Positions 16,480 through 24,170 of a stretch of DNA of 64,000 nt are shown one piece after another. The DNA lies in contig JASGDN010000055.1 in assembly GCA_049841275.1 (NCBI GenBank), positions 76,609 to 140,608 on the forward strand, read 5' to 3'. A program made the position numbers and the translations under genes. The notes under the pieces are model-generated. The model was not told the DNA's origin and did no database searches. It worked only from the letters and a program-made list of their open reading frames with translations. Within the stretch, counting starts at the first letter, position 1; every line of letters starts with the position of its first letter. Source of the stretch: JASGDN01 sp049841275. Its GTDB lineage: Bacteria > Chloroflexota > Chloroflexia > Thermomicrobiales > UBA6265.

Positions 16480-19257
16480 ATGTCGGACGTTGCGAATGGA
16501 CTGGCCGCCCATGCGGCACCGGCCGGGAATGCGGCCTCGGGGCGGACACTGTCCGACGATATCTACTTCCTGGTCGGGATTCTTGGCGAGGCGATCCAGG
16601 CGATGGCCGGCCGTGACGCCTTCGAACTGGAGGAAGCCGCGCGGACGCTGGCGAAGAACCTCCGGCGCGGCGAGCTGGATGCGAGCGCCGAGTTGCAGCA
16701 GCTCGTTCACGATGCCGATACCGAAGATCTGCACATCCTGATCCGGGCCTTCACGAACTACTTCCAGCTCATCAACCTCTCCGAGGACAACGAGCGCATC
16801 CGGCGGGTGCGGCAGCGCGAGCATCGGGAGCCGGACCAGCCCCGGCGCGGCTCGATCCGCGAGGCTGTGCTCGTACTGGCCGAGCGCGGTATCACGGCGG
16901 ACGAGTTGCAGGCGCTCCTGAACGATGCGCAGGTGCGGCTGGTGCTCACCGCCCACCCGACCGAGGCGCGACGGCGGACGATCATCGACAAGCTGGCACG
17001 CATCTTCATGACGATCCGCGACCTCGACGAGCGGCGGGCCTTGCCGCACGAGGTGCAACGCTCACGGACGCGGCTGGCATCTACCATCGAGGGCCTGTGG
17101 ACCTCGAACGAGTTGCAGATCACGAAGCCGACCGTGCTGGACGAGGTGCGGGCGGTGCTCGTCTACTTCAGCTCCACCTTTGCCACAGTGATTCCGGCGA
17201 TCTATCGCGATCTGGAGGAGGCGGTCGCCGAAGCGTATCCCGGCGCCGGCATCACGATTCCGGCGTTCCTGACCTTCGGTTCGTGGATTGGCGGCGACCG
17301 CGATGGCAACCCCTTTGTGACGCCGGATGTGACGGTCGAGGCGCTGGGAATCATGCGGGCGGCGGCGCTCGGGCTGCTGGATGGCAAGATCACCGAGCTG
17401 GCCGGTCGGCTCTCGATGTCAACCCTGATGGTGCCGCCCGTTCCCGCACTCGATGCGGCGATTGCCACCTACGCGGCGATGTATCCGGATCTCGCGCAAC
17501 AACTGGCGGTGGCGAACCGAGGCGAGCCGTATCGCCAGTTCCTCACGCTCGTGCGTGAGCGGCTTCGGGCGACGCGTGACGGCGGCGAGCACGCCTATCG
17601 GCGGGCTTCGGAATTGCTGGACGATCTCGCGCTGGTCCGCGCATCCCTGCACGAGCAGGGAGCCGACCTGATCGTGGGCGGCGACCTGACCGACGTGATC
17701 CGGATGGTGGAGGTCTTCGGGTTCGAGTTCGCCACACTGGACATCCGCGAACACTCGAAACGGCACGCGATGGCCGTCCATGCGGCGCTGGCGGCGTCGG
17801 GTGTGGAGGCCGACTACGAGAGCCTCGACGAAGCGGCGCGGGTGGAGATCCTGCTCCGCGAGATCGAGAATCCGCGGCCGCTCGTGCCGCTCGATCTCGA
17901 CGTGCTGCCGGACGCCGCACGGGAGGTGATCGAGACCTTCCGGACCGTGCGCTGGCTGCTCGTCAACGACTTCCCGGATGCCATCCAGACCTACATCATC
18001 TCCGGCGCGGAGACGCCGTCGGACGTGCTGGAAGTGCTGCTCCTGATGAAGGAGTCGAAGCTGGCGAGTCCGGGCGGCGCGGATGCCCGCCTGCGGATCG
18101 CGCCGCTCTTCGAGGAAGGCGCGACCCTGCGCAGTTCGCAGGAGACGATGACGACGCTGCTGGCGATGCCGGTCTACCGGCGCGCGCTGGTGGGCTCCGG
18201 TGGCGTGCAGGAGATCATGATCGGGTATTCCGATTCCAACAAGGATGTCGGCTACCTGGCGTCGAGCTGGGAGCTCCAGCAGGCACAGGCGACGCTCGCA
18301 GCTTCGCTGGACGCGCAGGGCGTGCCGTTCATCTTCTTCCACGGGCGTGGCGGCTCGATCGGGCGCGGCGGTGGCCCGACGAACATCGCGATCCTCTCGC
18401 TGCCGCCGGACACCGTGAAGGGGCGGATCAAGATCACGGAGCAGGGCGAGGTCATCTCCGCTCGCTACGCGACGACGCCGGTCGCGCATCGCGAACTCGA
18501 ACTGGCGATGGAGGCGATCCTCGTCCGCTCGACCGATGCGGCGGCGAAGTGGGATCCGGACCAGCGGGCGCGCTTCACCACGGCAGTACAGGTGATGGCC
18601 GACCGTTCGGCGGAGGTCTATCGTGGGCTGGTCTACGGCGACCCGGATTTCGTGACGTTCTTCTACGAGGCGACGCCGATCAACGCGATTTCCCGCCTCC
18701 AGCTCGGGTCGCGCCCGGCGAAGCGGACGGCATCCAACCGCATCCAGGACCTGCGGGCGATTCCGTGGGTCTTCTCGTGGACGCAGGCGCGGATCATCCT
18801 GCCGGGGTGGTATGGCCTCGGCTCGGCGCTGGCGTTCGGCGAGGAGCAGTTCGGTCTCGACCTCCTGCAGCGGATGGAGCAGGGCTGGATCTTCTTCCGT
18901 GCGACGCTCTCCAATGCGGAACTGGCGCTGGCAAAGGCGGACCTCGATATCGCGGAGCTCTACGTGCGGCTGGTGGCGGACGATGCGATCCGGCACCGGA
19001 TCTGGTCGCGGCTCAAGGCCGAATACGAGCTGACCGAGCGGATGATCCTGAAGGTGACGAAGCAGGAGCGGTTGCTCGACCGGGAGCCGGTGTTGCAGCG
19101 ATCCATCGACCGGCGGAACCCGTACGTTGATCCGCTGTCGTTCATCCAGGTCGAGTTGCTGAAGCGCCTGCGCGAGGACCCGGAGAACGATGAGATTGTG
19201 GAGACGCTCCACCTCGCGGTGAACGGGATCGCCGGCGGCCTGAAGAACACCGGATGA
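16480..19257 (+). CDS. ppc: Phosphoenolpyruvate carboxylase
   Basis: A 925-residue PEPC catalysing bicarbonate fixation onto PEP to make oxaloacetate for the TCA cycle. Catalytic motifs are intact: TAHPTEARRR (catalytic His), GSWIGGDRDGNP, YSDSNKDVGYLASSW, and FFHGRGGSIGRGGGP. The C-terminus NGIAGGLKNTG is the conserved ending that reaches the active site. The frame is open to a GTG at 16420, but MSDVANGLAAH from the ATG at 16480 is the natural start, near AGGAACGCAGG. The flanking 3-prime region is occupied by a composite repeat, and no regulatory partner is adjacent. Confidence 0.96.
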   Translation: MSDVANGLAAHAAPAGNAASGRTLSDDIYFLVGILGEAIQAMAGRDAFELEEAARTLAKNLRRGELDASAELQQLVHDADTEDLHILIRAFTNYFQLINLSEDNERIRRVRQREHREPDQPRRGSIREAVLVLAERGITADELQALLNDAQVRLVLTAHPTEARRRTIIDKLARIFMTIRDLDERRALPHEVQRSRTRLASTIEGLWTSNELQITKPTVLDEVRAVLVYFSSTFATVIPAIYRDLEEAVAEAYPGAGITIPAFLTFGSWIGGDRDGNPFVTPDVTVEALGIMRAAALGLLDGKITELAGRLSMSTLMVPPVPALDAAIATYAAMYPDLAQQLAVANRGEPYRQFLTLVRERLRATRDGGEHAYRRASELLDDLALVRASLHEQGADLIVGGDLTDVIRMVEVFGFEFATLDIREHSKRHAMAVHAALAASGVEADYESLDEAARVEILLREIENPRPLVPLDLDVLPDAAREVIETFRTVRWLLVNDFPDAIQTYIISGAETPSDVLEVLLLMKESKLASPGGADARLRIAPLFEEGATLRSSQETMTTLLAMPVYRRALVGSGGVQEIMIGYSDSNKDVGYLASSWELQQAQATLAASLDAQGVPFIFFHGRGGSIGRGGGPTNIAILSLPPDTVKGRIKITEQGEVISARYATTPVAHRELELAMEAILVRSTDAAAKWDPDQRARFTTAVQVMADRSAEVYRGLVYGDPDFVTFFYEATPINAISRLQLGSRPAKRTASNRIQDLRAIPWVFSWTQARIILPGWYGLGSALAFGEEQFGLDLLQRMEQGWIFFRATLSNAELALAKADLDIAELYVRLVADDAIRHRIWSRLKAEYELTERMILKVTKQERLLDREPVLQRSIDRRNPYVDPLSFIQVELLKRLREDPENDEIVETLHLAVNGIAGGLKNTG

Positions 19258-19418
19258 GCCGAGGGGAGAGGTGAGAGAAGTGAGTGGGCTGGTGGAGCGC
19301 CCTGAATCCAGCGCCTCGCTCTCTATGACATGATTTGCCCCCGCACCGCTCAGGCTCCCGCGTCATAGTGTGTGGACCGTCGAAGCTAACCTGACATACA
19401 CGGTGCCAACCGACGCAT

Positions 19419-19461
19419 GTCATTCTGAGCCCTTCGGCTTCGCTCCGCTCAGTGGACTGTC
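19419..19461. repeat. Dispersed GTCATTCTGAGC-type palindromic repeat
   Basis: GTCATTCTGAGC...CCTTCGGCTTCGCTCCGCTCAG folds on itself (CTGAGC with GCTCAG). Related sequences occur at 23073-23107, 43083-43259 and 50380-50420. Repeats of this flavour are common between genes in Chloroflexota genomes. Confidence 0.5.
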
Positions 19462-19497
19462 AGCGTCAGGGTGTCCTGTTGCGTTCATCGGTCCCCT

Positions 19498-19580
19498 GTA
19501 GGGGCGATCCTTGTGATCGCCCGACGCGTCGGTCGAGATCTCGGGCGATCACCGGCCGCAGCTGCGAGGATCGCCCCTAC
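19498..19580. repeat. Nested 83-bp palindromic repeat (GTAGGGGCGATCC ends)
   Basis: Outer 13-bp arms GTAGGGGCGATCC (19498-19510) and GGATCGCCCCTAC (19568-19580) are exact complements. A second pair, GTGATCGCCC (19513-19522) and GGGCGATCAC (19543-19552), lies inside. Small palindromes GACGCGTC and GAGATCTC sit between. This looks like an intergenic dispersed repeat unit inserted within the larger MITE-like element. Confidence 0.6.
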
Positions 19581-19776
19581 GATCAACCCGACAGTTTGGC
19601 GTAGACAAACCTCTCAGGAGGACGTGGGAGCCTCATCTATGCGGGGGCAAATCATGCCATAGAGAGCGAGACGGTTCGACCGTGGTCACGGTGCCTGCCC
19701 CGTCTCCTCCTTCTCGGTCCTTGTTTCTCACTTCTCACTTCTCTCACCTCTCCCCTCACTCCTGTAGACTGGTTCC

Positions 19777-22278
19777 ATGGAGAACATCGGTTCTGACATG
19801 CCACCATCCGAAGACCTCGTGCCGGAAACGGCATCCTTTCGCGCCCGCCTGATCGAGGTTGCCGTCAACGTGCCTCCGCTCAGCGGCGGACGCGGCGTCT
19901 TCACCTACGCGGTGCCGGAGGACTGGGACGAGCTCGTTCCCGGACAACTCGTCTGGACGCCGATCCGCAACCGGGTCGAACTCGGGATCGTGCTCGGACC
20001 GTATGCCGAGGTGCCGACGTTCTCCACGAAGGAACTCCACGCCCCGGTCAGTCCGCCGCACATCCTGCCGCCGGACCGTCTGGACATGGCGCTCTGGATC
20101 GCCCAGGAAACAGCCTCGCCGGTCTTCGCCGCAGCATCGCTGTTCCTGCCGCCAGGCATCTCCCATCGCAAGATGGAGGTCCTGCTCCCCACTGGCAAGG
20201 CCGAAGGCGAACTCGATGCGCCGCTGACATCCATGCAGCGAAAGTTGCTCGCGCTCGTGCAGGCGCGCGGCGAAATATCGGTCGAGGCGGCGCGGCGCGA
20301 ACTGAACCAGGCGCTTACGGCGGTCATCCCGAAGCTGGCCGAACTTGGCATGATCCGGATCGAGATTCGCGTCGATCAGCTCCAGCACACGGCGCGCATG
20401 CTGCGCTTCATCCGCGTGCTGAACGATGATCCGGGCGCGGTCCGGAGTGCGCCACGGCAGCAGGAGGTGATGGAGGAACTGGCGCATCTTCGCCGCTTCC
20501 GGAAGGAGGGCGAGGATGACCTGATTCCACTCACAGAACTGCGCGACCGGATCGATGTCACTGCCACGACGATCACGGCCCTGAAGGAGAAGGGGCTGAT
20601 CGAGGAGGTGCTGTTGCCCCCCGATCGCGCGCCGAAGCCGCGTCCGGTGCTGGCGCCGCCGCTGACCCCGCAACAGGCGGCGGTGTGGTCGCGGTTCGAA
20701 CAGGCGCTCGAACGGCGCGATCCGACGCCGAACCTCCTGTTCGGGGTGACCGGTAGCGGCAAGACCGAGATCTACCTGCGCGGCGTTGCCTGGTGCCTGC
20801 GCCACGGACGCTCGGCGATCGTGCTGGTGCCGGAGATCGGTCTCGCCACGCAGGTCGTCCGCCGCTTCATCGACCGCTTTCCGGGGCAGGTCGCGGTCAT
20901 GCATTCGCAGATGACGGACAGCGCCCGGCAGGAGACGTGGGAGGCGGTCGAATCGGGCGCACTGCGCGTTGTGGTCGGGCCTCGCTCCGCGCTCTTCGCG
21001 CCGGTGCAGGATCCCGGCCTGATCGTGCTCGACGAGGAACACGAATCCTCGTACAAGCAGGACAGCGAGCCGCGCTATCACGCGCGCTCGGTCGCCTTGC
21101 ACCTGGCGGCGCAGCAAGGCGCGGTGCCGATCCTCGGCAGCGCGACACCGAGCGTTGAAACAGCCTGGCGGGCGGACGACGGCGAGTATCGGCGCGAAAT
21201 CCTCGCCGAACGGGTCTCGCCGCTGGGCCGGCTGGGGCGCGGAGATATCACGCTCGACCTTCCCGAGGTCGAGGTCGTCGATCTTCGTACCGAGCTGCAG
21301 GAAGGGCACGTCAGCCTGTTGTCGCGGCGGTTGCAGGAGGAGGTGCGTGGCGCCCTCGGACGGGGCGAGCAGGCGATCCTGCTCCTGAACCGACGTGGGA
21401 CATCCACAGTCGTGCTCTGCCGGGACTGCGGGCATCGCATCTCCTGTCCGGATTGCGACATCCCGCTCGTGTTTCACCAGGATCGGCACCAGATGGTCTG
21501 CCACCGCTGCGACTACCGGGAGCCGCCGCCGGGAACGTGCCCGGTCTGTGGAGGACGGCTCGACTATTTCGGGGCCGGCACGCAACGGGTCGAGGACGAG
21601 ACGCGGCGGCTCTTCCCGAAGGCGCGGGTGTTGCGCTGGGACCAGGATTCCGTGCGGCGCCAGGGTGGCTACGAGGCGATGCTGGAGCGCGTGGAGCGGG
21701 GCGAGGTCGATCTCGTCGTGGGCACGCAGATGGTCGCGAAGGGGTTCGACCTGCCGCTGGTGACGGCGATCGGCGTGATCCAAGCGGACACGATGTTGCA
21801 CCTGCCGGACTTCCGGAGCGCCGAGCGGACGTTCCAGCTCCTGACGCAGGTGGCCGGCCGGGCTGGGCGACGGCAGTCGGGCAGCAAGGTGGTGGTGCAG
21901 ACGTATACGCCAGAGCATTACGCGATCCAGACGGCGGCCCGGCACGACTATGCGGCCTTCTACGACGAGGAGATCGACTTCCGGGAGAAGCATTTCTATC
22001 CGCCGTTCGTGCGGCTGGTGCGCTTCGTGTACCGGCACGAGAAGGAGTATCAGACGGCGATGGAGGCGGAGATGCTGGCGCGCGATCTCGCGAAGCTCAT
22101 CCGCCGTTCGGGGACGGAGGCGGACCTGATCGGGCCGACACCGGCGTTCGCCGCGAAGGTGCGTGGGCAGTTCCAATGGCAGGTGGTTCTTCGCGCCATC
22201 GACCTGGAGGCGTTGTTGCCAGACTTGCCAACGCGGCCGGGATGGGTGGTGGATGTCGATCCGCAGAGCATGCTTTGA
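19777..22278 (+). CDS. priA: Primosomal replication-restart helicase PriA
   Basis: An 833-residue superfamily 2 DNA helicase that reloads the replisome at collapsed forks. The N-terminal DNA-binding domain (about residues 20-110) is followed by a winged helix. The helicase core has GVTGSGKTEIYLR (Walker A), VLDEEHESSYKQD (DEEH), and LGSATPSVET. The zinc-binding strip CRDCGHRISCPDCDIPLVFH then CHRCDYREPPPGTCPVCGG holds eight cysteines. The C-terminal half has GTQMVAKGFDLPLVTAIGV and QVAGRAGR. The family-typical protein begins near residue 22 here, so the ATG at 19777 or the one at 19798 could be used. Confidence 0.95.
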   Translation: MENIGSDMPPSEDLVPETASFRARLIEVAVNVPPLSGGRGVFTYAVPEDWDELVPGQLVWTPIRNRVELGIVLGPYAEVPTFSTKELHAPVSPPHILPPDRLDMALWIAQETASPVFAAASLFLPPGISHRKMEVLLPTGKAEGELDAPLTSMQRKLLALVQARGEISVEAARRELNQALTAVIPKLAELGMIRIEIRVDQLQHTARMLRFIRVLNDDPGAVRSAPRQQEVMEELAHLRRFRKEGEDDLIPLTELRDRIDVTATTITALKEKGLIEEVLLPPDRAPKPRPVLAPPLTPQQAAVWSRFEQALERRDPTPNLLFGVTGSGKTEIYLRGVAWCLRHGRSAIVLVPEIGLATQVVRRFIDRFPGQVAVMHSQMTDSARQETWEAVESGALRVVVGPRSALFAPVQDPGLIVLDEEHESSYKQDSEPRYHARSVALHLAAQQGAVPILGSATPSVETAWRADDGEYRREILAERVSPLGRLGRGDITLDLPEVEVVDLRTELQEGHVSLLSRRLQEEVRGALGRGEQAILLLNRRGTSTVVLCRDCGHRISCPDCDIPLVFHQDRHQMVCHRCDYREPPPGTCPVCGGRLDYFGAGTQRVEDETRRLFPKARVLRWDQDSVRRQGGYEAMLERVERGEVDLVVGTQMVAKGFDLPLVTAIGVIQADTMLHLPDFRSAERTFQLLTQVAGRAGRRQSGSKVVVQTYTPEHYAIQTAARHDYAAFYDEEIDFREKHFYPPFVRLVRFVYRHEKEYQTAMEAEMLARDLAKLIRRSGTEADLIGPTPAFAAKVRGQFQWQVVLRAIDLEALLPDLPTRPGWVVDVDPQSML

Positions 22279-22279
22279 C

Positions 22280-22307
22280 GAGAAGTGAGGACCGAGGAGT
22301 GAGAAGC
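22280..22307. repeat. Inverted copy of dispersed CTCGGTCCTCACTTCTC repeat
   Basis: GAGAAGTGAGGACCGAGGAGTGAGAAG immediately after the priA stop is the reverse complement of the pyrimidine-rich runs at 13611-13629 and 19711-19740. It leaves priA flanked by copies in opposite orientation. Confidence 0.5.
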
Positions 22308-22485
22308 AGGGAAGAGGAGCGAGCGAGGTACAGAAGCAGGGGGCATTCAGTCAATCGTCTTCCTCACACTTCTCACTTCGCCCGCCTCACTTTTCACTCC
22401 CTCGGGTATGCTGACATGGCGAAACGCGGACGGCCCGGATGCATTGTGGAGATGCCGGGCGCAGCATGGCAGGACAAGAGGGCAG

Positions 22486-23004
22486 ATGGCGGTTCTGAAG
22501 ATTCGGTTCGATGGCGATCCAGTGCTTCGGCAGAAGGCGACGAAGCTGCCGAAGGTGGATGACAGCGTGCGGAAGCTCGCGGATGACATGTGGGAAACGA
22601 TGCTGGCAGCGGACGGGGTCGGGTTGGCTGCGCCGCAGGTCGGATTGTCGCGACGGTTGATCGTGGTGCGCGTGCCGGCAGGCTACGACGAGGATGATGA
22701 CCCGGAGCTCACGTTCCGGCTGGCGAACCCGGAGGTCATCAAATCCTTCGGGGAGCAGACGACCTATGAGGGATGCCTGAGTTTGCCGGGATGGATCGGC
22801 GAGGTGCCGCGCGCGCAATCCGTGACGGTGAAGGCGCTCGACATGGATGGCCGGCCGATCCGGATCAAGGCGTCGGGCCGGCTGGCGATAGTACTCCAGC
22901 ACGAGATCGACCATCTGGACGGCATCATGTACACGGATCGCATGACGGACATGTCCACCCTGCGGAAGGTTTCCGACGAGGAATACGAGGAGGTCGCGGA
23001 GTAG
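22486..23004 (+). CDS. def: Peptide deformylase
   Basis: A 172-residue metalloprotease that removes the formyl group from nascent proteins. The three signatures are intact: GVGLAAPQVG, EGCLSLPG and QHEIDHLDG, giving one Cys and two His metal ligands and the catalytic Glu. The frame extends back to 22408, but the ATG at 22486 follows AAGAGGG and yields the family-normal N-terminus MAVLKIRFDGDPVLRQKA. It lies downstream of priA on the same strand, about 200 bp away. The intervening spacer contains pyrimidine/purine repeats. It is followed by convergent gmk. Confidence 0.95.
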   Translation: MAVLKIRFDGDPVLRQKATKLPKVDDSVRKLADDMWETMLAADGVGLAAPQVGLSRRLIVVRVPAGYDEDDDPELTFRLANPEVIKSFGEQTTYEGCLSLPGWIGEVPRAQSVTVKALDMDGRPIRIKASGRLAIVLQHEIDHLDGIMYTDRMTDMSTLRKVSDEEYEEVAE

Positions 23005-23072
23005 GCGGGGTATTCGGCATGGTGACATCGGTTCGGTCTTGGCATACATCACGCTTCGACCGGTGCAACACT

Positions 23073-23107
23073 CCATGTCATGGTGAGCGAAGCGAAACAT
23101 GACATGG
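23073..23107. repeat. Short palindromic dispersed repeat
   Basis: CCATGTCAT and ATGACATGG flank GGTGAGCGAAGCGAAAC. The core resembles the start of the 43083-43259 repeat. It sits between convergent def and gmk. A second tiny hairpin, CCCACATCTGTGGG, lies at 23171-23184 next to the gmk stop. Confidence 0.45.
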
Positions 23108-23200
23108 CTGCGTTTCGCGCGGTAGACACCTGAGTGTCAACATCGGCGGCGGTTACCCGCTGCGGCAAGCCCCACATCTGTGGGATCGCGGGAGGGTGGC

Positions 23201-23905
23201 TTAGGCGTTGGTGATGACGATGTCGGGTTGGTGAATGCGTGCCTGCTCGGTCTGGATGATCGAGCGGATGCGGAAGATGGCGTCCTCCAGCTTGCCAGCC
23301 TCATTGAAGACGACGTAGTCGAATTCCTCGGCGCGCTTGAGCTCCTCGCTGGCGGTGCGGAAGCGTTTCAGCAGCACGTCCGGATCGTCCGTCTTGCGGG
23401 AGCGCAGGCGGTCGAGCAGTTCTTCCATCGACTCCGGTGCGAGGAAGATCGAGGTAGACCCGGCGATGCATCGCCGGAGGGTCGCTGCGCCCTTCACATC
23501 CACCTTGATGATGACGTGCTGGCCGGAGGCGAGACCATCCTCGATCGGGGTGCGCGGCACTCCGTAGTGGTTGTCGTAGACCAGGGCGTGCTCGATGAAT
23601 TGCTCCCGCGCGATGCCGTCGACGAACTCGTCCTTGGTCATGAAGATGTAGTGGATGCCATCGACCTCGCCACGTCGCATCGGGCGCGTCGTGGCCGTGA
23701 CGACGTAGCGTGCGTTCGGAATATGCACGCGCAGTTGATCGATCACACTATCCTTGCCCACACCCGACGGGCCGGAGATGATGAAGACCCTGGGCTGTTC
23801 CGTGGCACGCAGGCGGTCGATCAGCGCGTTGCCCTGCTCGTACATCGCTTCGAAATCGGCGTCGGAAAGCGAAGGCTGTGGCTGAGGGGCGTGGTCGCGG
23901 GGCAC
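23201..23905 (-). CDS. gmk: Guanylate kinase
   Basis: A 234-residue enzyme converting GMP to GDP. It carries P-loop GPSGVGKDS, where Asp replaces the usual Ser, followed by ATTRPMRRGEVDGIHYIFM, the GMP-binding segment. YGVPRTPIEDGLASGQHVIIKVDVKGA and FLAPESMEELLDRLRSR complete the fold. About 35 residues precede the core. The frame is open to 24172 with another about 90 low-complexity residues, but GTG 23905 has AGGAG at ideal spacing, so the longer form is unlikely. It is divergent from rqcH. Confidence 0.92.
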   Translation of the reverse strand: MPRDHAPQPQPSLSDADFEAMYEQGNALIDRLRATEQPRVFIISGPSGVGKDSVIDQLRVHIPNARYVVTATTRPMRRGEVDGIHYIFMTKDEFVDGIAREQFIEHALVYDNHYGVPRTPIEDGLASGQHVIIKVDVKGAATLRRCIAGSTSIFLAPESMEELLDRLRSRKTDDPDVLLKRFRTASEELKRAEEFDYVVFNEAGKLEDAIFRIRSIIQTEQARIHQPDIVITNA

Positions 23906-24170
23906 GGCGTCTCCTGGGGTGAGCGACGAGTGCGGATCGGCAGTTGTCGATGGCGCTGTGGCGACCGAAGGAGATGGAGCGTAGACGGTGGACGTCGCCG
24001 ACTCGTGTGCCAAGGCCGGTGGTCTCCCTTGTTGCGATGAGTGGATGATTCGTGCGGACGAATGACCGGGTGAGGTTGGCGCCAGCGTTCCGTGCATCCC
24101 CGGCGATGCGATTGGATGAGGGTACACCGTCCTGTACAGGATGGGCAATATTGAAGGGTCGTACGCGGTC

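Larger units (their letters stand above)
19315..19670. mobile_element. MITE-like element with ~50-bp imperfect terminal inverted repeats
   Basis: The left end 19315-19345 and right end 19640-19670 are inverted copies of 31 bp with one mismatch; both contain GATTTGCCCCCGCA. Weaker pairing continues inward to 19364 and 19621, sharing GAGGCTCCC. The 356-bp unit has no coding potential and no visible target-site duplication. It encloses two other dispersed repeats (19419-19461 and 19498-19580). Its size, TIRs and lack of a gene fit a non-autonomous element, but mobility is inferred. Confidence 0.55.

Noticed and set aside
17419..19212. Minus-strand open frame of 597 codons opposite ppc
   Set aside because: Mirror-frame artefact of PEPC codon bias, rich in Arg, Leu and His without motifs.
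19498..19580. CRISPR-like repeat
   Set aside because: Only one unit with nested palindromes and no regularly spaced copies or cas genes.
19756..22176. Minus-strand open frame of 806 codons opposite priA
   Set aside because: Shadow of the priA reading frame; no start site signal and no recognisable domain.
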